A stretch of 64,000 nucleotides of DNA from Oryzias latipes (lineage: Eukaryota; Chordata; Actinopteri; Beloniformes; Adrianichthyidae). The position numbers and the translations under genes are program-made. The DNA is taken from assembly GCF_002234675.1 (NCBI RefSeq), contig NC_019864.2:14897582-14961581 (forward strand). Direction: 5' to 3'. The notes beneath the pieces are model-generated. The model saw only the letters and a program-made list of their open reading frames with translations, searched no databases and had not been told where the DNA came from. Every line of letters starts with the position of its first letter. Positions within the stretch are counted from its first letter, which is position 1. Below, piece by piece: positions 20,918 to 32,579 of this stretch.

Positions 20918-22331
20918 AAGGATATTTTCAAAATAAGGGCCATTCGAAAAATTGTTTGAAATGTATTAATACATGAATGTAATAAGTACAGAAAGTCTAC
21001 TATAGACCTGTAGTGTTGGAAGTATACTAACGGAATACTTCTTCAGACTCAAATGAAACATTTTACATTTACAATATATATAGATAGATAGTACATAAAA
21101 AGTAACCAAGTATTCGTCCAACTTTTAGTATAGACATTCAGTACAACTAAGAATAATTGTGGTACACTTAAATAGACTAATATTTGCTTAGGATACATAC
21201 ATTTATACTTTTTTATTGTTTTGTTACAACCACAGCCTAACGACTTTGATTTTTGGACTTCAGGTAGAGTTATTTTTTATTTGACATAGAGTTTGCTATA
21301 TCTGTCACCAGTGCTGAGGTTAGAATGTAAGGAATTTATTTGTTTATTAAACAGTGCAAGTCATGTTTAAACTTAAAGTAGTTACAAAAATAGTATAATT
21401 GTTTATTTTTTTATTGAATCTGAGTTAGGGTTTAAAAATGTATGCATAAAATCCGACAAGATTCTTCTACGCACTTCTTTTTCGAGCACTGTACTGTTTC
21501 ATATTGGTTTTATATTGGTTTGTTATGTATGCTTAACTATTTTATTTTGTGTTTGGAAATAAAAATACATCAAATCAGACCAAATGTGTTTTGCTTAATG
21601 TAGAAACAAATTCCATGTTATTGTTGTTCTAAAATGCATGGTATCTTCAAGCAATTTGACTGAATTGAGTTAAAAAATATTTGCGTGACATTTGAGACAG
21701 GACCTGAGTATAGTTGTGTAATGGACTGAATTAATTATCTAAACAACCAGCAATAGATTTAGTTAGTAGTCTGTTAAATTTCACACTTACTTGAAGAACA
21801 TCCCTATTCTGGTCATTTTTGAAGCTGAAATAAAAATAAAATAAAAAAAAGGTTAAATATGTTTTAGCCTTTCTGTGTTTGCGACAATAATAGCACATTT
21901 ACCTCAATATTATTACTAAAAAGGAAAGTTATGTTCAGATGTCTTCTGACAAAAACTCTCAGCCAGCTGAGTGTGATTATGTGTGGACTATCTTGGGAGT
22001 CATGATCATATCTCCCAGATGAGTTTTGTGTACTGCAGTTACTGTGGAGATCCAGTATACGAGCAGTAAAAACTGTGCAGGTCTCGGATGAAGGACAACC
22101 GAGCATAAAAGAAAAGATTTTCCAGTTTTCTCAAATGAAATTTGATGTAAAAAAGAAAATTGGATCTTTTGGGGTTTTTATTATTGCCTGTTTTGATTTA
22201 TCAGGTGCAAATACATGCGGATCGTCAGGCAAATGGAGGAATTATTAAGACTCACGATACAAGAATAGCTACTTACCTCAACCTGCCACTTCAGTGTGAC
22301 ATTCTGTTGTTATTAACTTGGACAGAGGCTC

Positions 22332-25300
22332 ATGAGGAGAAGCAGAAGGGAGAACAGCTCCTACGGAGCAGAGAGGCAGTCCATGATGTTCCGTCCGTCA
22401 TACAAGCGCTCAAGCCCCTTTTCCCTCCTGGACCCAGATATGTGGGACACCAAATCTGACTTTGAAGCCCAGGTAGGCTTTTAAAAAACATTGTGTTTTT
22501 TAAATTAAAGACGAACTATTTTGAAAAATTGTGTTGGGTTTTTTTTGTTTTTTTTTAAAGACCACACGATTGTGCGGGACATCAACTGTAACTGGATCAG
22601 AGTCAATGTCAAAAGCCAGTGCAAGGTAATAGAACCAATTATTTTGTTTTCAAGTGGCAGAAGTCTTGCATTATTCTAGTACTTGTACTATGCCAACACA
22701 TATTTCTGATTTATCTTGTAGCTCTGATCACTTTAGATGGAATGAGCCAAGTCTGCGCCGGTGGCAGTCACTGTCCCGTCTGCCAGTTGACAATGTGGCA
22801 TGGCCCGCTTCTCCATCAGGGGGTGAATTAAGGACTGCTAGAAGTCGAAGTGTTTTTCCACAAATGGATGTGTTGCTGTGGCTTCAGGATGCCCAGGAGG
22901 AGATCGACAGTCATCTGGACTGGTTCAGCACCAGAGATCTGCAGCTGGATGTTGACAAAGCTCCAGCACACGTCTGTGATTCCAAGCAGAAAGTAAGTTG
23001 ACTAAAACCATAGAATCCATTTATGATGAGGCTTAAATGGCATCATAAAAATGTGTATTTGTGTTTCACACAGCAGCCATCAAGTGTAAGGAGTGCTGGG
23101 GAAAATGCAGCTGAAGACTGTGGAGAACTTTATGAAAAGTAAGTGCAACAAAACATGCATGAAGGAAAACCAAATACATTTGAGAAAATATTTGAAAAAA
23201 ATATGTAAAATGTAATTGCAAGAGTCCTCCGACTGGAGAAGGATCTGTTTCAAATGAGGTCGGCTTTGAGCGAGGAAAGCAGAGATCAAGCAGTCAGACT
23301 CTCAGCTCCTGACTTACTCAATAAAACACCAACAAATACTCAGGACAACTTTGATAAACAGGTACAATAAAGAAGTATATTGACTAATTTTTTTAAAAAT
23401 GTACTTATTCGGATTTTTCTTTACTTCACTACATTTTGAAAACTAAACAGAAATCAGAATCAAATCTGTATGAGATGAGAGAGGCTCTGAGAGAGGCCAA
23501 GGCGAAGGTGGCAGCTTATGAAGAGGAGGGAAACAAAACGCTCCAGCAGCTCCAGACTGCGGCAGAGGTGAAGATGAGAACATGTCAAGAAAACCCCCTT
23601 TTAACCCAACTTTGTACCAATTCAAATCCACAATCTGGCATTTCACATGCATTTGTGCCCACAGACACAGAGGACCATGCAGAATCAGATAGATGAAATG
23701 AAAATGAGGCTCAGCCAAAGTGTGCACAATCACTCTGATGAACGAGACCAGCTGAGCGAAGCCAATAACAAAATCAGTCAAGCTAGTCTGGTAAGTGTGG
23801 AGCTAATGAAGCATGCCCCATTAACCCCCACCCAAGCTGTCAGTTTAATAAATGAACTAATCATATATTCACATAGTAAGCTATAAGTCAAACTTGATTT
23901 ATCAGGATGCTGGAGAAGAAGCAGAAAAGATGGAGTTTCAAAATTGAACCAAATAGCTATTCTTATGAGCCGTCTATGCATCAAATATATTGACATGTTA
24001 ATTATTGTAGTTTAATGTCAAAACTGTCTTTATCTTCTGTCAGTCTCATGTTCTTTAAGGCAGTGGCAGTGTTTAGTTCTTCTTTTATCTTTTTAATCTT
24101 AAAAAACAAGTCCTCCAGCTTTGGAACACATAAAACAGCATTCCCCCTCCTATGACTAAACATGTGGTCTGTTAATTAGTGATTGTCTGCAGTTATAATA
24201 TCCTGTTGATTGGTGGCAAAGTCTCAAACCTGCAGTATCTCATAAAGATCTCATAAATTTCTACCACCTTTCTTTTACTTCCTGCAGGAGAAAGCAGTCC
24301 TTTCAACGCAAGTATTGAAGTTGGAGGACAATGTGAGAGACCTGACAGCCAAACTGACAGCAGCTCTGCTTGACAGAGAATCTCTGATCCAGGTGTCTTG
24401 TTGTTTTCCAGTTTGGTTTAATCTGATCTACAACCCTTTGAGGGATTTAGAGCAACATTTTTCTGCTTCATGAATCCCATTTTGCTTCTGAACTGGAGAA
24501 AAATAAGCTTCTTCAAAGAGTCCATATAAACCCAGAGGAAACAACACAGAGCCAAAAACTTTAAGAACATCTTAGCATAGAATCCCAAAACAAACTGGAC
24601 AAAGAAACCTTTCAGAAGAAGGAGGAGCTAAAGGCTCTCAGAGAGTTTTGAGGCTTAACTTGACACACATTTGTCTTATGTTGATGTAGATCGTCAGTCA
24701 TCTAGGCCACAAATAACCCTATAAGATTAAACAATAATTCAACAGCACTTCAAAATACTCTTATTTGAAGTTTGTTATAAAAGTATTCCTTACTGTGTCT
24801 TTGATCCAGGAAAAGCAGAAGCTCAGAGGGGAACTTCAACTGTTCAAGAAGAATCTAGATGTCCCACAAGAGTATCTGCAGGAGCTTGAGGAGGAGACTA
24901 AAAGAGTAAATTCTAAACAGATCTTTGATCTAAAGGAGCAGCACTCTCAGATGAACAGAGAAAAAGTAGAGCAGCTGAATGAAAGAAAAGAAGAGGGGGA
25001 TGTGGCGTTGTTAGAGACACAGGATCAGTGCTGCAGGCACAGGTAAATGGTGATTTTGTTTTTAAACTTAACAATGACTTTGTTGAGTTTTACCTAAAGC
25101 TATGTTTCACAGGGAATCTGTGGATGTTTTGCAAAAGGAAAAGCAGGAAATGCATGATCATCTTCAGCTTTTGGAGGCTCAAGTCGAAGAGAAGGAGAGG
25201 AGGTTCCTTCTGCAGGAGGAGGAGTATCGCAAACAAGATGCAGCGAGAGTCCAGTGCATTCAGAAGCTGAAAGCTGTGGCTTCTCACTGGACTGAGAAAT

Positions 25301-28300
25301 GGCAAAAAGTGGCTTTAACGCTGAAATCCACACTAGATGAATTAGATGAATTCAAGAGGAATTCCAGGGATGAAGTGAGAGAAAAATGCTTTAAAACTGC
25401 TTCTGATTTTAGGCAATGATTTCAAAACATACCTGATGTTTTTTCACACCATTTGTACTTTTGGAATACCCGGAAGGAATGTGTACAAGCAATGTTCATT
25501 TCAGAAGTGCTACAAAGTTTCACACTATGCTCACAGTGCCTTATAGGCTAGTTTTCATCCCAAATCCTGCTTGTTTATGCATGTACCGGCTGAGCACTCC
25601 GCCCTCAGCTGTTTGAATCAGAAACTCATCAGTGTTCCACTAGTGATCGAAGTTTTATCTTGTTATGAGAGATTTATATTCACTATAATTTATAGGTTTA
25701 TAGTAATCATCAGATAACCAAACAACAAAGAAACTTACAACATTTTTTAATTATTGCCTCATTGTGTTTTATTTTTTATGTTAATTTTTCTAAAAAAAGA
25801 AAAAGAAAATAAGCGTCAAACTGAAATAATCATAACCTGACAAGTTATATAGGTAAGTTGGCCTTTAGCTGTGTTAATCCAACAAAGGTTATATAAAACA
25901 GCTGCTCATAAGCGAGTTTAACTAATGTTTAATGGAGAATTTGGGTTAGAATGAGCTAAATGTGGATTTTACCGCATAACTGCACAATTTTCCAACACAG
26001 ACGGATTCTTGCGCATGGCTGAGGGCTGAACTGGCTACATGCCGGCAGGAGCTGGAGCAAGAAAGGAGCAGAAGCCAGGTTCTCCTTCAACAGCTCAACA
26101 ACAAAGGTAAGCAGTTCTGTTTCTAGTGGAAAAGTTTGAGCTGACTTTTTAAACACAAGGGGGCGTTTGAGTGCAGTGGGCCTCTATTTTCAGGGGTGGA
26201 ACTGGAGCAGACTCTTGAAAAAGAGCAAGTGACAGAGTGAGTTGGGCTTAATTCAGTTCTCATTTTGAAATTGAGCTTTTTTTCATTGTCACCTTCGTCT
26301 TTCAGCTTTTCAGACTCATCCTCGATACTATTCGACTCACAGAGCTGCCAAAACGAGCCTCCCCAGGTGACAAACCCATCTGAATGGCACTTGATTACCA
26401 TTGTACAAATGCTAAAAAGCATACATAAAACAGAATGTGTGTCAACGTGACATGTGAATATGCGATGATGGATAGGTGTGGAGACAGAGCAGCGATGTGG
26501 AAATGCTGAGGAAACAACTTACAGAGAAGGAGAAGGAACTGAGTGAGAAGTGAGTTCACTCTGAAATCAGAGAATGGACTTGTTTCATCAAGAAGAATTA
26601 TTTTTTTACTTCCGATTTTGTTTGTGTCAGAGAACAGGCTCTAAAGAGTCTAGAAAAGCTGAGAGAGACGGAAAAACAGCAAAGTGAAATGAAGATTTCT
26701 GATCTGGAGTTGAAGGTATGACCACTGTGATCAGATCACGCATTCGTTCTAGAATCATTCATTATGCATGTGGAGTGAAATGATCCCGGAAACGTCGTAT
26801 TTCCTTCCTACTTCATTAAAGCTCACTCAAGTGTCTGAAAACTGTCAAAACCATGGAGGTCTGCAGGCAGAGGACTTGACCAGCGACTCACTGAGACTCC
26901 AGTTGCATGGTTTGAGCTTTCCCTCACAGACAGACTACTTTCAGATAGGACATTTTTGACATTTCTCTGTGTCCTCTTTGTTTCAGAAAGCAGGAAGAGG
27001 GCTGAGCAGCTGGAACGGGAGAAAACGCTGGTGGCCCAGAAGCTTCAAGCAATGAGAGAGCAGCTTAGTGTGGTAAAGCAGATGTAACTGTGACAAAGCC
27101 TGCAAAATCACACATGAGGATATATGATGCACAATCTGGTTGGTGATACAAACTATGTCTGTAGGTTAAAGATGACAAACCATTGGTTGAAGGCAGGAAG
27201 GAGAAAACTGTCGATTCAGTTAATCCAGAGACGGAGAGGCAAAGGAGGCTGGTCACAGAGCAGGTGATCTGTAACGTTTTCCTGCAACGCACTGACTGTC
27301 AGGCTGGTAATTCCTTAAGTTTTGGCTCCAAAATGTGGTTTGACAGCCATGAAAGTGTAAGCCGATATTACTTGTTTGTGTTTTACTATATGTCTCATTG
27401 TTTATGCATAAATCAGTAACAATTCTCTGAGGTAGAGGAAGTCATTACTCAAGCCTGATTTTTTATTTGTGAAAACAGCTAGATGTTTCATAAATGTATT
27501 TTACTTTTCAGCTTCATTTACAAACTTTTTTGAGTTTTTTCTTTTTTTTACTAACTCTGACAACATGTACATGCCACATCTCACCCACACAGTTAAAGAG
27601 CCTATTTAGGAAGCAAGAAGAAAAAGAAGCAGAGAGGGTTTCTGAAACAGCAGCTTCTCAAGTCGGAGCCTCATCATCTCAAGACTGGACAGCCAGCTCC
27701 TCTGCTTTAAGGGTGTGACAGAAAAAAGAGCTAAATTCTGACCTGTAAATACAGTTAATGGTGATGTGAGTGCATGCATTTAGACATTATGCTCTTTTAG
27801 GGTGACCGACACTACTTGCACCAAGGCTCAGGTTTGGTAACATTGTTTGAGGAGGATGAGGAGAGCGCTGGCTCAGCAGAGGAGGAGGAGGAGGAAGAGG
27901 CAGAGGACGCTCACATTGAGGTAAAATCTTAGGATTCGGAAATGTCATGTTGTGTAAAAGTTTAGGAAAAAGCCCTACACTAGCAACAACTCCTATTATA
28001 ATCATTTCAAACAGGCAGGTCATGCATGTGACCTCTACGTCTGTTTGTTAGTTGTTTTTCAATTGAAATGATCGCCTGTATTTGCTCATCTTAAGCGGTT
28101 TTGTCAATTTTGTGCAACCATCTGCAGTTCGGGCTGTTCATTTTATTATTAAGACAGATTACATTAAGAAATTGTGATAATTAATTCATTAAAAATCCAT
28201 CCACACATGTGCAGGGCACGCTAATTCCAGCATTTAGTTCGATCAGTCTGACTGGATGAGTGCCTAAAACTCTTTATGGAGCTATAATCTCATTTGTAAA

Positions 28301-29101
28301 TCTTTCTATATGTCACATAGGAAACAGAATTATAGATTAAAGCAATTTCTGTGCTTTTCCTCTAATGACTGAAAAGTCTAATTCAAAAAAGCAAAATGCA
28401 GAAATCCTAGGCACAATAAAAGTGGATTTGACCTTTTTTCTTACCTTTATTCCTTTTGCGGGTTTTTATCTTACCTTCCCTTTTCCTTCTTCAATGTTTA
28501 TTCTGTTGACTTGAGTTTACAAATGTAAGCAACTTTTGAGTTGGATAGTCAATATCTAAAGAAAAAAAAAACCAAACAGAATTTTATTTAAAAAACATAA
28601 AAACATGTTGTGGCTGAAGCAGAATACAGGAAGAGAGCAGAGAATAGAAATCAGAGATCTGAAGGGATTTCCTCTTCTCTGGCAGATTTCAGTCAGGTCT
28701 TCAGAAATCAGCACTTTGAGGGCAAAATGTCTCCAAAAAGGTGAATCTTTGCTCGTGTCAGTGTAACGTAGTGTAGAAGTGTGTGTGCAATAGAATTTAT
28801 AGACTATAGCTTTACCTCACAAATATATGTTTCCATATACGTATCAACACGTTTACACCAATAAATTAAAAAAAACTACTACTGTACCTGACCCTGCTGT
28901 ATACCTAGAGAAACCTTATATGCTTCCTGCATTGTGCAATTACAGAGTACAGATATTGTAACATTTATGTTTCTAAATTTTGTTCCAAAATTAAAAATTA
29001 AAAAAAAATTTTTTTTTGTATATTCAGCCTTAAAGTCCAGACAGCCAGACCAGGAAGCGCCATCACCGGATGAGACGACTAAGATGAATGTGGCTTGCTG
29101 A
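22332..29101 (+). CDS. Unrecognised 844-residue coiled-coil protein, about 22 coding exons
   Basis: Coding exons with GT/AG borders join in one continuous frame: 22332-22472, 22561-22625, 22722-22992, 23074-23138, 23223-23361, 23451-23567, 23665-23790, 24288-24392, 24810-25042, 25113-25374, 26001-26106, 26194-26236, 26306-26366, 26476-26549, 26631-26715, 26822-26909, 26987-27072, 27165-27263, 27593-27712, 27801-27920, 28686-28740 and 29028-29101. The sum is 2535 bases, 844 residues plus stop. An AATAAA follows at 29447-29452. The N-terminus is basic (MRRSRRENSSYG), then a Trp-containing region (FRWNEPSLRRWQSLSR). The middle is heptad-like Glu/Lys/Leu coiled coil (LEDNVRDLTAKLTAALLDRE, KEKQEMHDHLQLLEAQVEEK). 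Near the end is an acidic run (EEDEESAGSAEEEEEEEAED). A structural or centrosome/cytoskeleton role is possible but inferred only from composition. It is divergent from edc3. I could not assign a family. Confidence 0.72.
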
Positions 29102-29446
29102 GGATGAGCACACCTTCCCTTAATCCAGATGGAACATTCTTGACTGAGATTATAGATATTTGTAGCTCTAATGAAGATGAGGGGGAGGTGAGGCTTTGGT
29201 CAGATGCTTCATTAAAAATGTTTCATTAATATAAATCATTCATTTATGCTGTTTACAGATGCTTTGTTTGTAGCTTATCACACCAGGTACACAATGCTTT
29301 TTTGCGGATGTTTATTTTATTCCAAGTTAAATTGATTGTAAGAAATAATTGATGTCTTTGTTGCCTTGAATCAAAAGTCATGTTCATTATAATCTGTGTC
29401 ATTTTAGAGTTTTACTTTGAATGTTTGTGCCTATTATTGCCCAGAA

Positions 29447-29452
29447 AATAAA
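29447..29452 (+). terminator. Poly(A) signal AATAAA of the coiled-coil gene
   Basis: A canonical AATAAA lies about 350 bases downstream of the stop codon at 29101. No better candidate is seen in between. Confidence 0.55.
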
Positions 29453-30656
29453 ACATTAAGCATCAACTACTCAAACAGCCGAAGATCTTTCATTTTTAAA
29501 AGGCATGAAACCTTTTTTTATGGCTTTAAATTAAATATAACTCCATCAGACATGCTCATAAATATTCTAAATCTGATTTGAAAAAGGAAAATCCACTTTT
29601 CTCTTCTTGGTATGTGAAACAGAAACCACACAGCTGAATGTCTCCCCAGACTCGCTGGGCTCATCTGCAGTGAAAAACAATGCAGAGGCGGATCTAATGC
29701 AGATCTAATGCAAACAAAGATTAGATCTGTCGGATGAGAGTTTCTGTGGAGATTGGAACGTTTTCCAGATGATTGCGAATAGTAAAGGATTAAACTACAA
29801 TGTCATTAAAAAAGGGATGATCTCCTGCTGCATTGGGCTTTTGTAAGACATCATTTAATCCCTTAAAATAAACATAGGGAATTACTTTACCTCTGCCCCT
29901 GAAAGGTAAAAGTTGGTTCCTTTTCTAATGTTTTAATGAGAGGTTGCACGTTTATTACATTTCAAGTGACTCTATGGTGGTTTTACATGCTGGAAGAGGG
30001 TTGTCAAGTTGGCAGCTTTGAGGAACATTAACTGTGGGGCGCAGCGTGACGCTGCGACAATAAAAGATGTGCTGAGCCCCTCACACATTAGTGCAACAGC
30101 TGTTGAGTTGATGATCAAAGGTCAGAGAGAAAAATCTCAATCAGCAAGAAATACAGCATTCCACAAAAGAAAACACTAATCAACACAAAGTATAAAAAAA
30201 AAACTCAAAACCTTGGAGTGTGATTTAACTTTAATCCTTTGCCCATATTATAAGAAAAGTTCCAATGATAGCACACAGCCAACTGGAACTCCAGCAGGGT
30301 CGGGTCCAGTTATAGACAGAGCTCAGGTTTCTGTTCCTGACCTTGGGCTCTGCAGTTAGGCTTAAATGGGAGGGGGGGGCTCAATAGCTTTACAGAAACA
30401 GATGTTTGCCCCTGAGCTTCCTGAACAATCAAGCTGGCAGTACCTACATGGGTATTTGCTTGATTTTGTGCAGATTCAACATTTTGCACTTCAATTTCGG
30501 TCTAAATAATGGAGAATAAGTATCCTAAATGTACCAATAAAATGACTGAACTGAGTGTGCAATGATAGATCCTCCCTCCACGCTGAATGTAAACTTCACA
30601 GACATGTTTCTGTAGAGTGGGAGCTGAAAAGTGAGACAGCCTCAACAGATACTTTT

Positions 30657-32576
30657 TCATAATTCCCCTGGTTTCGTTTTGAGCGCTTTCATGAACTGAA
30701 GCGGGTGCTCTGAGATCCAGTCTATGTTTCCACATTCAAGCCCCACTTCACCCAGAGGGGTGTCCCTCGGGCTCTGCACCCCCCGTGTGTACAGAGCTAA
30801 TCTCAGCTCACACCTCTGGAGCTCCTTCATGGACCTCACTTTTAGAAGGAGCTCCAACCTGCTGGCATCACGGCTGAGGCTGCTGTGACTAGACATTTGA
30901 GTGGGAGATGGATGCAGAGGAAGCAGACTACCCAGAACGCTCACATTCTCCAGTCTGTGAGATGTTTCAGTTAAGTTTAAGATAGTGACTGTCAAGATTT
31001 GCTGCTGTGGATTGAAGGCCAGAGTGAAATGAAGGCATGGATTTGCTGATGAGAGGTTTGTATGAGAGCCGTAGCTCAGTGGAGTCAGGGCAATGGGGTT
31101 TTCAGCAATTGAAGAAGATATAGCCCTGGGGCTTGTGAGTCTGCTGCGCTCAGTGTGAGATCTGCAGTCCCCAGAAACAGTGCAACGTCTCTGCGGGGCG
31201 TTTTTGGTCAGCAGTCCCAGTTTGGGCAGTGAGGGCAGGGAAGCACGGCCAGGGTGCATGGGCTTATAAGCAGGCCCGGGCAGCAGAGGTGAGCTGAGGC
31301 GGCGCAGGGAGAAGTAAGGTGCAGCTCGTTCATGTTCTTCAGTGGCTACTTTAGCTTGGTTGCCAAATGGAAAAGAACTGATTTCCCCCTGAGAACGGGC
31401 AGGGCTGCTAAACGTTGAGGGGTAATCCAGGGTGTCTCTGCGTAGCTCCTGACACAGAGGCTGGGAGGCAGGAACCGCGGGATGGGAGCTCTCAGGAAGA
31501 TCAACAGGAGCCGATGCTGTGGCAGGAGTTTGCTTTTTCCCGGAGAAAAACTGACTTTTCCTCCAGCAGACAACACATCCAAGAACCAAAGACAGACAGA
31601 AAACTATCAATCCAACCAGAAGAAGAATCTGGAGATGAACTGCAGGCACAAGAAGACATCACTGTCAGGAGAAAGTTAGTTCTGATTGTTTCAATGAGAC
31701 ATTTTAAGTTTGAAATTCTGCAACAAAATTGAAACAGCCGGATTTAACCATAAAGACATTATAAGAATAAAATATGAAATAGAAAACTTTACTCTCTGTA
31801 AAAGTGCAGGATGTGCTCACAGCAACAAATGATGTGTTTTGCAAAAAAGTGTTGTTCAATTGAAGATTATGTGGGTAACTGAATCTTAAAATGTTCCAAA
31901 TTAATGGATAAAGACAAGACTAAACTGATTCAATGATGTCATGAGGATGATAACATGTATTCTTTGACTATTTTACTTCAACCACAACAAGAACAATTAA
32001 ATGTATCCGTTGTCACTGATGTTACTGTATGAACAAGAACAAAATAGAAGTCATTCCACACAAAATAACAATAATCATAATAATAAATTCAATGTTTAAG
32101 CCTGGAATTGAACCCAAAACAAAATGTAGGTATTACTTTTAATTGAACGGGGACAAAACAAATTACCAAATGGAATGCAACCCAAACGATTTACAGGTGA
32201 TCAACAGCTTTAGGTATTTAATTCACATAATTACAATTATAAAGTCAACAAGCGTCATCAAATGTGGAAACATTAATGAAGATTTAGCATCTGCCAAAAT
32301 CTGCCCTCCTAAACTGAAAACAAATGTTTAAACTAAACTAATTCTTTGTTTCTTTCATCTTTACAAGCAGGATTCTTTAGAGAGCTGAAACCTCTGAGCT
32401 CAGTACATAAATCTAACCTTTAAGACCGTACCTTCTAGCTGTTTAGTGAAGAGGACCTGCACCAGGAGCCAGAAGAACAGGATGAACATGATGCCTTCGA
32501 TCATACCTTTGCAGCAGAACAAAAGCACAGACTGCCACACGGGCTGGTCAGGACACTCCTCATCCTGGTAAGGCAT
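30657..32576 (-). CDS. Unrecognised two-exon membrane protein with C2-like C-terminal region
   Basis: Exon 1 (32576-32432) encodes MPYQDEECPDQPVWQSVLLF and a hydrophobic helix (IEGIMFILFFWLLVQVLF). Its phase-1 donor joins the long exon 31639-30657, giving 375 residues. A second hydrophobic helix follows at once (LQILLLVGLIVFCLSLVLGC, about residues 51-73), then basic CWRKSQFFSGKK. A long Ser/Pro-rich linker leads to a possible C2-type beta sandwich near residues 245-345 (LHFTLAFNPQQQILTVTIL, LELLLKVRSMKELQRCELR). The layout recalls synaptotagmin-like proteins but with one degenerate C2 and two membrane segments. An upstream-looking Met at 31649 lies in intron sequence, so the spliced start is preferred. 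It is convergent with the coiled-coil gene. The exact family is unknown to me. Confidence 0.7.
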
Positions 32577-32579
32577 GGC

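Noticed and set aside
23930-23950. Possible exon after ATCAG at 23904 reading DAGEEAEKMEFQN then stop
   Set aside because: Using it would end the coiled-coil protein early, while the direct join to the exon at 24288 keeps a long open frame.
31415-31732. Plus-strand open frames opposite the membrane/C2-like gene
   Set aside because: They are shadows of the minus-strand coding exon, whose splice phase and membrane helices are convincing.
32100-32340. Plus-strand frame containing VINSFRYLIHIITI, faintly like the end of a LINE reverse transcriptase
   Set aside because: The resemblance is confined to a few residues and no second LINE landmark was found.
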